A DNA stretch of 64,000 bases from Effrenium voratum. Taxonomy: Eukaryota; Sar; Dinophyceae; Suessiales; Symbiodiniaceae. The stretch spans positions 967,489 to 1,031,488 of the forward strand of contig CAUJNA010001846.1 in assembly GCA_963377175.1 (NCBI GenBank), given 5' to 3'. This document shows positions 40,174-52,200 of the stretch, piece by piece; the first letter of the stretch is position 1, and every line of letters starts with the position of its first letter. The position numbers were made by a program, and so were the translations under genes. The notes below the pieces were generated by a model. The model saw nothing but the letters and a program-made list of their open reading frames with translations, searched no databases and was not told where the DNA came from.

Positions 40174-41214
40174 ATGGTGAACGAGTGGGACGAGCAGACA
40201 AAATCACGTGTGAGGGCGCTGCGGCTTCGAGGCAAGAGTTTGAGAGAAATCGTGGCCGAAACTGGAGTCTCAAAGGGAGCCGTGCAGCGGATCTGCGCAG
40301 CTGAAAGCACTGTGGAGCGCGCAGCGAAGAAGCGCCGGGTGGAGGCAGCGGTGGCCATTTCTAGGAGCTCTTGCAAACGGGCAAAGGCATCCGGGGACTT
40401 GATGATTGTTCCAGTCACGGTGGGCGGCGCTGTTGTGAATCTGCATGCGAGAAGCGAGACCACAGACTTCAGATCGGTCCCAGAACTCTTCGAGCGCCAG
40501 GTCTACAAGCCCAAAGACACATTGGCGCGACAGCTTTGCCAGAGCGGCAAGTGGCAGGTGCTGGATGTGGGCGCCAACATTGGGTACGCGTCTGTTTGCA
40601 TTTGCTTGGGCCTTTTGCGCAATGCCACAGTTTCCAAGCTGGTGTGCGTGGAGCCTGGGGCCTCGAACGCTGCGGTTCTTCGGCGCAACTTGAGATCTGC
40701 GAATTTGAAGGCCTTGGTGCTGGAGACTGCAGTGTCTTCCCGCCGGGGTGAGGGCACCTTGTGCCAGTCCAACAAGTACAACTTCTACCGTCAGACGCTG
40801 ACGCCGGTGACAAAGGCTGCCTCGTCCAGCTCTGTCGAAACTGCCTTGGACATCCTGAGCAATGTGTCAGATGTGGTAGGCAGCCTATTCATCAAGTTGG
40901 ACTGTGAGGGGGGCGAAGCGCATTTTGCTGCCCGGCTTTGTGGATGGATCTCCCGCTTGAAGAAGATTGACGCAGTCCTGGTCATGGGAGAGATCTCGTT
41001 CGACAACCTTCGTTTGAGTCACTCTGGATATACTGACTTGAAAAGGCAGTTTTCTGATCTCAACAGCGACGACTGGATCCTCGCCAGAGCAATCTGGGGC
41101 CGCGCGCCTTTGGGAACCTCAGAAGAAGGCTTCACGCGAAGCCATTTGCAAGCGAGTGCTGGCATGGAGTTGCTGTACATGCGGAAGCAGAGCACTCGTG
41201 GTCTCGATGATTAG
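40174..41214 (+). CDS. Helix-turn-helix / FkbM-family methyltransferase fusion
   Basis: This intact 346-residue ORF starts MVNEWDEQTKSRVRALRLRG. Residues about 10-42 (LREIVAETGVSKGAVQRIC) form a helix-turn-helix like those of transposases and resolvases, followed by a Lys/Arg-rich linker (AAKKRRVEAA). The methyltransferase begins near residue 75; SAM-binding motif I is VLDVGANIGYA at residue 129, motif II CVEPG near 158, and LFIKLDCEGGE near 237 is the FkbM signature. It ends YMRKQSTRGLDD. FkbM enzymes O-methylate sugars or other small molecules. With no intron or frameshift in a decayed neighbourhood it looks retrocopied or recently mobile. The HTH could make it DNA-targeted, or it may be an accidental fusion. 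Confidence 0.75.
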   Translation: MVNEWDEQTKSRVRALRLRGKSLREIVAETGVSKGAVQRICAAESTVERAAKKRRVEAAVAISRSSCKRAKASGDLMIVPVTVGGAVVNLHARSETTDFRSVPELFERQVYKPKDTLARQLCQSGKWQVLDVGANIGYASVCICLGLLRNATVSKLVCVEPGASNAAVLRRNLRSANLKALVLETAVSSRRGEGTLCQSNKYNFYRQTLTPVTKAASSSSVETALDILSNVSDVVGSLFIKLDCEGGEAHFAARLCGWISRLKKIDAVLVMGEISFDNLRLSHSGYTDLKRQFSDLNSDDWILARAIWGRAPLGTSEEGFTRSHLQASAGMELLYMRKQSTRGLDD

Positions 41215-41234
41215 CGGATCACGTCGGATTGCGG

Positions 41235-41285
41235 ATGCCTATGTAGCCTATGCAGCCTATGCAGCCTATGCGGCCTATGCGGTTT
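41235..41285 (+). repeat. CCTATGCAG short tandem repeat after the FkbM gene
   Basis: Five or six copies of a nine-base unit, GCCTATGCA with G/C variation, begin about 20 bases after the stop codon of the FkbM ORF. Confidence 0.8.
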
Positions 41286-41289
41286 GAGG

Positions 41290-44200
41290 ATTAGATCGCA
41301 TAAGATCGCCTGATCACATGGCTTTCGGATTGACTTTAGGGAGTCTTGAGCCACGCCCATGTCGATCCGGCAAGTTCATCGAAGGATGTGGCATGTGGGG
41401 AAAACAGTGGGGGTGGGCCACCTAGACCTTGACTATTTGTCGTGCTTTCCTACCAATGATTTCCTTACAAAGGTCCTTGTTTCGGAATTCCCGAGCAGAT
41501 CGCCTTCCAAAAATGCCACGAAGATCCGTACAATTAGATTGAATCAAGGACTCCTAAGGCTCAAAACCTGAGATCACGTGGATTCGCAAACCTCACTGAC
41601 TGTGGCGTTGAGAACTTCATCATTCATGAGGTGTCGGCGGTGTCGGCGTGTTGAGAGTTGGACCTGGGTATTTGTGACATTTGTGGGCTCCCAAGAATAG
41701 TGTTTATTTAATTTAATGATGGTGTTTGGTTCCCGCTTAAAAGGACCCAACAAAAAAGGCAACCCCCACCTCAAGGGATGACAATGACAATGACCTTACT
41801 TTAGGCTTGAGCACATGTACGAGTGTTGTATGGGATTGGTATGCTGTAGGGTCCCTGTAGGGTGTTTGTACGGTTTTCAAAGGTAAAAAATCAGGTTTTC
41901 TGTTGCGAGACCGGGTTTTCAGTTCGCAACAGGCTCACAACCAAGCTTTGTTTGTTTTAATATAGGTTTGGGATTCGAGCTACTTAGTGAGGCATAGTAT
42001 AGTCACTTGTGACCAAGCAAACAGCGGCCCAGCTCAGAGAACTTGAAGCAACACAGCCTGCCCTGTAAAGAACCAAAGGCCGAAGGCCCTCGAAATATGA
42101 TTTTTGGTGCCCCAAAAATAATCGCTTTGCCCTGGCTCCCCTGGCAGGATTCCAGCCCGGGCCAACTCGCCTTCTCCCCAAAATATCCCCAGACTTCGGC
42201 ACCCACAGAAAGCAACTCAAGCCATTTCAGTGTCAGGATTTAGGGTTTGACAAGCCACAGAAATCGCCACCATCAACCATTGGACCAAAGGCCTTCGAAA
42301 ATCCTTTGAGCCTTTGAATGAAACCAGGGGAGCAGTCATGAAGGGCGGAATGATATGAAGGGTGCGCTGCACCAGTCGCACAGGCAAGCAAGCGGCAAGC
42401 TGTTTGGATTGGTGGTTTGAGCTGTTTGGGGGTGGTTTCACATTTACTATTTACTGATTATACTGAAATTATTAATTATACTAGTACTAGTACTAGGCTA
42501 TAAGCCCAGTGGTTTCATTGAAAGGCCGCTTTTTTGGGCATCCCATGAAGTCCATGAATCTCGTGAAATGATACAATGATACAATGATACAATCATATCA
42601 TATAATTTATAATATAATTTATTAACATGCAGAAGTTGACCATCAAAAGTCAAAGTTGGCCCCTCCCGTAGGCCTTGGATTGGGGGAGCTGACCCATGTT
42701 GAGGGGGCACGACGCAAAGGGCCCGACAACTGTTACTGTAGTTTAATCAGTTTAATCTTTGAATAATTCAGCTAGTTCAATCGACATCCTTTCCCAGGTT
42801 TCCAAGGGGGACGCGTCCCATTTGAGCTTCCTGTAGCGCGTCGTGCCATTGAAGCGTGCAGGCTTCACGTGGGACGTGCCCAGCGGGCCAAGCGGGCCGC
42901 CCTCTCAGTTAGCGCGTTGCTGACGTTGCTGGCGGGGTTGGCCTTTGTAGCGGGGAACCCGGGGAACCATTCAAGAAGGGACAATGACAAGGGTGCTACT
43001 GAATACGGTTCATGGTCCATGGACCATGGTCCTAACTTATAACATGGTGGGGAGGCACATCACATCTCCATGGCCAATGTGGAGTTGCATACTTGACATG
43101 TGACACGTGACATGATTGAGGCTTGCGTGGGCTAGCAGCAGCATGCGGCATGCGCAGAGGGGGAAGTCATGGTTTGTTTGAATTTGTTTGTCTTATTATT
43201 GTGCGGAACAAAATCCAAAAGGGGTCTTCCAACGGGTGTTGTCAAAGCTCGGAAATTTAAAGCAGGCGGACAACTGTAACAAGGGAAACTTCAGGGAAAC
43301 CTTTTAAACCACCAACCAGAGGCAAGAAGGGCCAGAAGGGTATCTCGAAATCGATGTTGTCTAAAGCAAGAAATACTCAAAGCCACTTCCAAAATTGGAG
43401 CCTTTATTTCACGGATTGAAGCTTTTGAGCCGAGCTTCGGAATGTCAGCAATAATCAAGTGCGGTACAGATTTTGCCATGTTGCTTTTGTGCGCAAAGTC
43501 TGTGAAAGATGCTGGTGATATTACGTTCGGCAATCAACCCCTGAAACCGACCCCACCAGATTCATGTCAGCCGATACCACTGACGCCCTCTCAGAAACCT
43601 CGAATGAGTCTGTCGTTCTTAAAGGGCCCCAGACCCAGATGTTGTGTTTTGTTTCCTTGGTCCTTGGTCCTTAAAAACTTAAGTAACTTAAGTAGGTTAC
43701 ATTTCAAAAACAAACAACATCATAGACTGCTCCTCCAGGCGTCGGCAGTGGCGGCTGAGGCCACAGGCGCGAATCATAGACCTTGGTTGGGGAGAGCTTG
43801 CGTGGTCCTACACTGGTCCTACGATCCTTCTCCGGAGGACCATGCTATAGGGGATGGCTCCCTTTTTGATCATGGTGACATGTCAATATATTGTGGGGGT
43901 CCTCTTACGCGGCATGAGTGTGAGTGTGATTCACAGTGTGATGTTTATCATATCAGTTTATTTTTCTTATAGGCTGGCCCAGGTTTTACCCCGGTCAGTA
44001 ATTTGTCTCAAGCGCCAACCATTACCAACATTATTAACATCAAAGCTCCCAGCCAATGATGGCGGGTAGACCCGGAATAGCCCGAACATGGCGTTAAGTT
44101 TTGGTGTGTTAAATCGTGACATTTCAGTGTCGTGGGCCGTGGGGGTGTGAATCGAGGTCACTCGCCAGAATGTTACAATGTTGGTTTGGATTGGCTAGTG

Positions 44201-45570
44201 GACTTTGTGGACCCTACTCCAGGACCCCCCCCTCTTTTTTTGTGACATGACTCAGACAGTGACATGTCACACGGGCTAATCCGAGGTTGTTGATGCCCTG
44301 ACGCATGAGTCCATGAGTCATGAGTCATGAGTCATGAGTCATGAGGGTTGGCAGTACTTGTTATCGGCAATTCAATTCGGTGACTTCATTTTGAAACTCA
44401 AATCTGATGGACCGCCGATGGACCATGCTATCCTGCGAGCAATTCACATTCAAATCACGGTATGCATGAATGATCAATGATCAATGTATCCAAAATTTGG
44501 CACATTGGCCTGACATTGGCCCAAATGTGCGCCAACCATTGACAGCATGAAATTTAGTTCGATAATCACGCCAAGTCACGCCCAATCACGGCATCCGACA
44601 AAGTCATATCATATCATATATCCCGGTAAGCCCAAGGCCAAGCTCTGAGATGCCTACAATTCTTACGATTCAATGTTTGTAGATATGACCAACGACCAAC
44701 CAACATGTAAAGTGAGTGGAGTGACTGGAGGGTGTGCGAGTTTATTTTCCTTATTTCTCACTTTCCCAATTGCTGATCTTTTGATTCCATTGTTTGCAGA
44801 CTTGCGGACAGGCCATTGCAGACTTCGAGCGCTGCGAGCGCGTTCACTGCTTCGTCGGGAGCTCAAGGGTCAAGCGGACGCAAGGGTACGAATGACAGCC
44901 GCTCAAAACTCACTTCGTTCTGGGGTTCCGGGCCGCCCCAATCAAAAAGGTCCTTTGCTTGGGGATCCCTTTCTTTAGCTTGTGGAATTATGGTAGAATT
45001 TGCAGAAGACTCTCTTCGACCCCCAACAGATCATGGGTAATGTTTCCCATTTATTGGGGCATATCATCTTTTTCGTGGTTTTACCCAATGGTCATCCCGT
45101 GTAAAGAACCTGCTGATCAAACCTCTTTTTTCTTTTGAATATGTGCTATTTTCCCCTGTTGGATTTAAAGGGAATGAATCAATACTGGAAATAACTTTTT
45201 TCCCAGCAGACTTGAGCACGAGGAAGGTTGCGTTTTGTTTGGATTAGTTTCCTTTATTGGGTGATTCTGCATGCACCACATTGGTGTGTTTTTTGAGGGT
45301 TAGCGGCATACATCCAAAATGTTGGGTCGACCCTGCGTGTAAATCACGCCAAATCACGGTAATAGCCCAAATTTGGCATACATGTGGCCCAAATGTGTGC
45401 CAAACATAGCATACATTCAGTCCGATGATCACGCCAAGTCACGCCCAATCACGGCCCTACATACCGAATGTCCGAATGTTGTAAGTATGACCAACATGGA
45501 GTGCGTGGGGATTGATGATTGCTCTTCATGTGGCTCATGTTTCGCGAGTGCTCGGTTTGGCAATCTGAGC
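41290..45570. other. Non-coding host DNA with local duplications
   Basis: No gene can be supported. An ATGAGTC repeat lies at 44,305-44,345. A segment of about 130-250 bases at 44,470-44,720 (TTTGGCACATTGG, CACGCCAAGTCACGCCCAAT, TATGACCAAC) is repeated in altered form at 45,355-45,510. The coding-like patch at 44,790-44,960 (Arg/Leu-rich) may be an exon, unproven. Confidence 0.5.
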
Positions 45571-45577
45571 TGCATCA

Positions 45578-45835
45578 ACATCATCAAACACTAGCATCAA
45601 GCAAGCTGAACATCAACCACCATCAAGAAACATTAAACTAAACATCACAATACCCACATCAACAACAAGCTCCTGATGTCGTCAGGGATACCCGCCGGCA
45701 CGTGGACTGGACCATCAATGATCATCATCAACATTCAACATCATCAAACACTAGCATCAAGCAAGCTCAACATCAACCACCATCAAGAAACATTAATAAC
45801 AAAAACATCACAACACCTACATCAACAACAAGAGT
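45578..45835 (+). repeat. Direct duplication of about 75 bases upstream of the GK-rich gene
   Basis: The segment CATCATCAAACACTAGCATC followed by AAGCAAGCTCAACATCAACCACC occurs at about 45,580-45,640 and again at 45,733-45,800, both ending with AAGAAACATTAA. They form the probable 5-prime untranslated region of the ORF at 45,857. Confidence 0.8.
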
Positions 45836-45856
45836 GAGAAAGCACCTGTTGTCGTC

Positions 45857-46273
45857 ATGGATGACCGTCGGAACATCAAGGGCAGCGGCAAGGGCAAGGG
45901 CAAAGGCAAAGGCGGCAAGGGCGGCAAGGGCAAGGACGATGACTCAGACTATGACCAGATGTTCACGAACATTTTGGAGGCGGAGACGTGGGCGACATAC
46001 TGCGAGGAGCGGGTGGACATCTTGAGTGCGAAGCTCCACCGGCTTTTGGAGACGGTCGAGTCCAAGGGCGCCGACATCGAGAGGCGTTTGCAGGTCTTGG
46101 AGTCTCGGGCATTTCCGCTGGTTCGGAGACTGATCAAGACCATGAAGCTCATGAACGCGAGGTTGCGGAAGGCGGAGAAGGCAATTCAGGCGATGAAGGC
46201 GCTGAAAGCCTATAAGAGCATGCTTCGTCTGAAGAAGCGGTGGCGTCGACGGTTTGTGCGTCGCCGCCCTTGA
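45857..46273 (+). CDS. Small basic GK-rich coiled-coil protein
   Basis: The 138-residue protein starts MDDRRNIKGSGKGKGKGKGG, a run of Gly-Lys repeats, then an acidic patch (KDDDSDYDQMF), a helical middle with heptads (CEERVDILSAKLHRLLETVE, IERRLQVLESRAF) and a strongly basic tail (LRLKKRWRRRFVRRRP). This bipartite basic, coiled-coil layout would suit nucleic-acid binding and dimerisation. No family recognised. Strand-consistent composition and the duplicated leader support it. The overlapping minus-strand ORF has arbitrary composition and is treated as a shadow. Confidence 0.5.
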   Translation: MDDRRNIKGSGKGKGKGKGGKGGKGKDDDSDYDQMFTNILEAETWATYCEERVDILSAKLHRLLETVESKGADIERRLQVLESRAFPLVRRLIKTMKLMNARLRKAEKAIQAMKALKAYKSMLRLKKRWRRRFVRRRP

Positions 46274-49200
46274 GCTGCTGGTACTGGTGGTGGCGCGTGT
46301 GGTTGGCGCAAGGTGGCAGCCAGCAGCCTTTTTCTTTGCGCGAGGCTTATGCAGATGCATCTTCTTCTTGGTGAACATGGGGTGCGCTTCGCTGAGCCTT
46401 GGCGCTTTCGCCGCACGTGCTTTTGCATGAGTCTTCGCCAGCGTCTGCTTAGACAAGAGGGCCTCAAGAGGGCTTTGACATTTGAATCTGAAGTCTGCTG
46501 ACCTGGCGCTATTCCAAGCAGCAGCATTGCAGCATTGCAGCATGATGAGGTCGCCGTGAATGGGACGCATCAATGTGACTTTCACATTTTTTGCGGAGCT
46601 TCGTGCTCCAACTGGCGCGTGAGATGACGGCTGGCAGCGTGGGGCGCAGCAAGTACGCTGAATGCTCGGCAGAAGCCGGTGGCCATGGATGTTTCACCCT
46701 CGTTGAGGAAAATGTTGCGTTGCTTTCTCAACTGCGCCGCGCTGTTTGTTTGTACATTATCATTAGCTGTTTGAGTCAACATTCGCTTTTCGGTCGTGCT
46801 CTGTCCTGAGGCCTGGACGGCCTGCTGTGCGAGGCAGCTGCAAAGGTCCTGGATGGGCGGATCGGAGCGTGTGAAGGGAGCCTTTTCATCAGGGTACCAG
46901 TACCCCGTACCCCAATTGCCAATAATCATCATTTGGTGGGGTTTGAGCCCCTGGCACTTGTTGGATTGCAAGCACTTTGTCAAACAGCATAAAAAATAAC
47001 ATAAACCATTTTGGGCGGCTTGGGCCTTGGGCCTTGGGCCTTGGCCTTGGGGGTACCATCAAAAGCTGACAACACCATTTGATGACAAATGGAAGGGAAG
47101 TGGTTCATGATTCATGTCCCTGGCTCTCCTGATTCCGGGGGCTGCAAGCCCTCACTTTCCTATGGGCCCTATGTGTGTTAAGTCTTGGAATCGAGCCTCT
47201 GCCCGACTGGGCATATTTATCATTGAGCTTCCCTTGGTGCTTGAAACATTAATAACTAATAACATTACCTTCTGGGCCACCCTCAAAGGAGCTTCTTGCT
47301 GTGAAACTTGCTGAAAGGACGGTCATTGTTCCCTTATTGGGAACTGGGAACCGTGAACCCGTAAAACCGTAAAACTGTAAAACGGTAAACGGCCGTCTAC
47401 ACTCCCATTAAGGGTCCAGACCACCCTGCCGACCCCAAGTGAAAGCGCTTTGGCTTCCTCTTGGCTTCCCTTCAACACTGCCCCGAAAAGGATACCAGTG
47501 ATACCAGCCTCAAAACGAGACAGGCCCATATGTGATATGAATCATATGGTCCATGGTCCATATGACCCATATATATGGTATGGGCAAAACAGTGGGCGAC
47601 CTTTTGGTTTGCTTTTAGAACCACAAACAAAGGGTGCCACAAACAACTCACCCAATTAGACCCGTGCAAGAATAAAATATATTTGTGCGTGTGGGTTCGT
47701 GTTTTATTGCAAATTGTATAATATATATAATTCATATAATGTATCATCACCGCCAAGCCTCCCCATAGGGGCCCCCGATCCCATTATGGCACCGACTAAT
47801 AGGGTCTATTGTCTATTAGTCTATTAAATTAGTAGGTTCCAATAAGGCTGCGTGAATGATTGTGCACCAAGCAACAGCAAGGGACAAGGGACCTTTCAGA
47901 CCTTTCCCTCTCGCTAGTTTCGATTGGTAGGTTGAAGGCTTCCGGGAGCCATCTGGGCCAATGGGCCAATAGGCATTTCTAATGATTAATGTGTAGTTTG
48001 TCCTTCCTGCTTGTTGAGCCCCCTTGGGAGTGGGGTTTCCTTGCAGGCATCGCCTCACTTGGTTTCCCTGGAGGAGTTCTTCACGAGAGCTGAGCCTTGA
48101 CTGGTTCACTGGGTCACGTGGTTCGGCCGATTCGGGATGAGGGGTGGTGGGACGCATCGTGTCTTCTCTTATACTGTATACTGTATGTATACTGTATACT
48201 GTACACTTATTATGCAGGATCACTTTCTTTCGACATTTGCCGCATTCACTTTGCGAGCCATTTATCTTGCGTGGTCTTTCTCCCACGCAATCAGAATCTA
48301 TGTTTGTGGACATTGTGCCCTTCCAGTCGGTCGGAAATTTTGCAAAGGCTAATCGTGACACCAATATGAGTTTGATTTCCTGAGACTGGGAAAGTCCGGA
48401 TGTTTGGGTTCGGCAGTGTGCAGTGGATGACTGTTTGCCTCCCTTATCATTGTAAGATGACGAGAGTGAGGGGATCTTTCACAACAGCATTGCATTGCCC
48501 GCTTTGCGTTTGCCTCTTGGAGTGCTGTCATTGCTGTACCCTTCCCTCTCCTTTGAATATACAAAAAAGCATCCAAGGCTATCCAAGGCTCCAACTTCAT
48601 TATGATTGTCGCTCGAAGGGAATTAGTCAAAAGGCAGGCTTCGCCAAAATTTCCACATTCCACACAGAAGCGAATTTGTTGTAACTCACTAGCCGAAATG
48701 GAGTAAGGAACCCCCAAGAAGCTGGATTGAACGCAACCCACACCCAAAAAAGCGGCGGAGGAGGACTGGTTTCTGACTGACTTCATTGCCGGCGTGTGCT
48801 GGAAGGAGGTGCTGTACGAGTTCAGCTGCCACATACGGGCGGATAGCTCCCCTGGCACGACACCGCCAGATACTTGCCTGGAGCGGATCGTCTCATACAT
48901 CTGTTACATCTGTGGTCGGCTATTCTGGGAGCCCCGTCACAGAGCTCACAGCTCCGGGCCAAAGTCTTGCAGATGCTTCTTCAAGACCACGAGACTGGGA
49001 CAATGGACAATTGCTGCGCTGCCGGACTATGAGTGATCGTGCATTCGGTCGAGGGTTCCCTAGCCTGTGGGCCTTTTGGGAATCTTTTAAATTTTAAATC
49101 CCAGTTCGTGGTTTAAAAGCCCTTAAATAAAGCCTTAACTGTTTTAACTCCCTGAACTGCACTTAACTCCTTAACTTACACACAATCAAGGCACCGCTGC

Positions 49201-52200
49201 AGAATCAAACCAGTGCAAACCATTAGCAAAGGCAAAGCCTTTCCACATCTTTTAATGAGGCCTGAACCCAAGTGTCAGCAGCATATTGTCAAGGATCTTG
49301 ATTCATTCATTCAGAGTCATTTATTCAGTGGTTCACGCGTTCACTCACTTACTGACTCATTCTGTTCGGAATGACCCATTCGGAGGTGCAATCGTTTAAG
49401 TGTCCATTTAAAATTTGTTTCTAGTAGTGTAGTGTTGTTAAGTTATGTTGTGTTATTATAACTTATTATTATAACTGATAGCAAGAGAGATAATAGAGAT
49501 GTTCACCAACTTGTAACTTGTAACTGTAACTTGTAGTTGTAACTTGTAACTGTAACTTAACTTGTTCCAATCCTTCTGGGAGCATTGCCGCATTGCCTGA
49601 CCGCTCTCAGGCCTTCAGCGAACTCTGCTGCCCTAAGGCTGCGGGTCATGGGTGGGGGCGGAGATGCATGGTTCCTGGACTAATCTTTGGAAAATCAATT
49701 TTGGTGAACAAGCCGTTTGCATTTGTTTGCCCATCGGCCCATCGGTCTGTTTCAGAGCTGCTTTCAAGGGCTCTATTTGACTTGCTCGGCAGAAGGGCAG
49801 AAATTTGGCCCTGGACATGAACGTCAAAAGGACCCAATACCCACTTAACCTCGCGGCTTGCGGCTTAGTCATTGTTCGAAGATGCTACAGTAAGGCCGAA
49901 AGAGTGGAAAACCAAAGGAAGGACTAAGGACTAATTCATTAAACTAATTAAAGAAGCGCCGGGAGCGAAGCTTATCATAAGAACCAGAATGATCATGATC
50001 ATGGGAAGCCCCTACGGTCCCTACGTACTCACAGAGTGGCTGCTGCTGTGGCTCCTCTCACAGGCCTGCCTTACCTAACTCCGGAACCAGGGTTAGAACT
50101 TTGATATGATATGATCAATGATATGGGTGACCATTGGTGTATCGTCGATCGTCCATAATACTAGTCTGTATAGTCTATGGCACATGGTCTTAATTTGTTT
50201 TTGAATCAAGGCCACTGAAGGCAGTGTCGGTGCCCTAAGTGACCATTTGATTCGTTTGGCAAGGGCCCTTTTTCGCTTGATGGAGTTGGGATCCTGTTGA
50301 AAACGATCAGCTACTCGTGTCGAATTGTGACAACTGCCACATTTCATTGGGGCCGACCCAAAATAGCCCATTGCGTTTTGGTGAGTGTCAAAGCGTGTCA
50401 ATTGAGTGTCAGTGGGGTGTGAATCCAGGTCACTTACATTACCGTTGAAAAGGTCACTGAAGCTAGGATCGGTCCCCCCCGTGTGAGCGCCATTCTCGTG
50501 TCGCCGCGGCTCGATTTGCCCGGACTGCGGGGCAGCGTCGGTCCCCCCACTGAAAGAAGCTGCGTGGATTATTTTATCCTATCAGGAAAAATTTTAGGGT
50601 TGCAGCATTCCAAGTGCTTGGTTTCCTCTTTCGGATGGCAAAAACATGGAAACCCGGTGTTGTTTCAGGGATCCTTGTATCCTTGTGTTTTGCGAGCATC
50701 ACCTGCGAGGCCATGTTTTTGTGTATGCCGCATGCCGCCCTTTTTAGGTGGGGTGATATTTAGAGGAAAGAAAGATTGCAAAAAAAACTAGTGTGTGTTT
50801 TAAACCACCTCTCCTGACAAGATTAAGATTCAGATGATATCAAATGAGCTACCGTTTAGTTTCGCACAAAACCACTTGGTCACTTGGTCACTTGGTGGAT
50901 GGTAGTCCGGCCTCAAAAAACAACAAGTTTTGGCTTGGGACCATTTGTTTGGTGAGCCCTACATTTGGAAGGGGGGGTGACATTCACGGAGAGGCTCTTG
51001 AAACTGCAGGTATCTTAGAAGGCACAATTCAGACTCATGTAAATTCAGAGGGACCCGTTCGGAGAGTTCTCTTCATTTGCTTGGATTCCCAGAAAGGGCG
51101 TGCAATGTACATGTTACACATCAATCATATGAGTCATATGATACATATGATTCATATATGATATGATTCGATATGATATAATATAATATATATAATCTAC
51201 CATTACGAATTACGACTATTTCTGATTTTGGGTGCGCTGGCCGCCCAAGCACTATAGACTGGCAATGGGCGGGTTTGCCACGGTCACCACAAACATTGTC
51301 CCATGCTTGGCTCCGCAATCCGTGATTATGACAAGATGAGTTTCGCACGCGTGCCGCCACGATGACCGCCGATCGTATGCGTGCCGACACGATGACCGCC
51401 GCACGCACGCGTCCACGCTCTGCCTTAACGCACGAGGGTAGAATGACATTGGCAGTGGGTCCTTTAGCTTTCTCCAGGGACCAACAGCTTATTAGCCTTC
51501 TGTGGATCGGCCAGGCGCCGCCTCCTTTTGGCGCGGCTTCTCAGGAGCACGTTCACCCACCCAGGTGAGTGGGCCGGGGATAGCGGGAGTTTTGGAATTC
51601 GGCCCCGTCCTGTTGTGAATTTGGCCCGGGTGAAAAAGGCACGAAAGGGGAACCAGATTGGTCCGAAGGCATTACATCAATGATTCCCAGGAAGCTTGAC
51701 GTGTCTTTTTAGGGGCATGAGTCGGCATGAGTTCCCGTAAGGACGGGCAATGGTCCATGGTCCATGGTCCATGGTCCCATAATTCAAAGGTCCAGAGGCT
51801 CAAAGGCTTTAAAGCCAAAGCAAAGGTCTAAATTAGGACCCCCCCCGAACCCCCCCCTCTTGTCAGGGTCCAGGCTGCATGCTGCATGCTGCATGCTAGT
51901 GACTCACAACCGAATCCCTCTTTGTGTGGGGGCTTAGAACCACTTTTATGACTTCTATGATAGGCACCTTCAAAGTTTGCGGGTGAAAACAAACATAGTC
52001 GAAGACATGTTTTGTCCAACAGAAATGGTAAATGGATGGCTGGATGGCATGGGCCATGGGCCATATGATATGTCATATGAACAAATGAATCGTATGTTAT
52101 ATGGCCTATGGGCCAATGGCCAATAATGGGATCAGCCAGTACCAGTACGTACAGTACGAACCTTTCAACCCCCCTAGAAATGGCCCCCCGAAAGGAACCC

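Noticed and set aside
45944..46585. Minus-strand 213-aa ORF opposite the GK-rich gene
   Set aside because: The plus-strand frame has coherent domain structure; the minus frame is mixed His/Pro/Arg without pattern beyond a short Lys-rich part.
48349..48900. Minus-strand 183-aa ORF
   Set aside because: No motif, overlapping plus-strand ORFs of similar length, AT-rich background.
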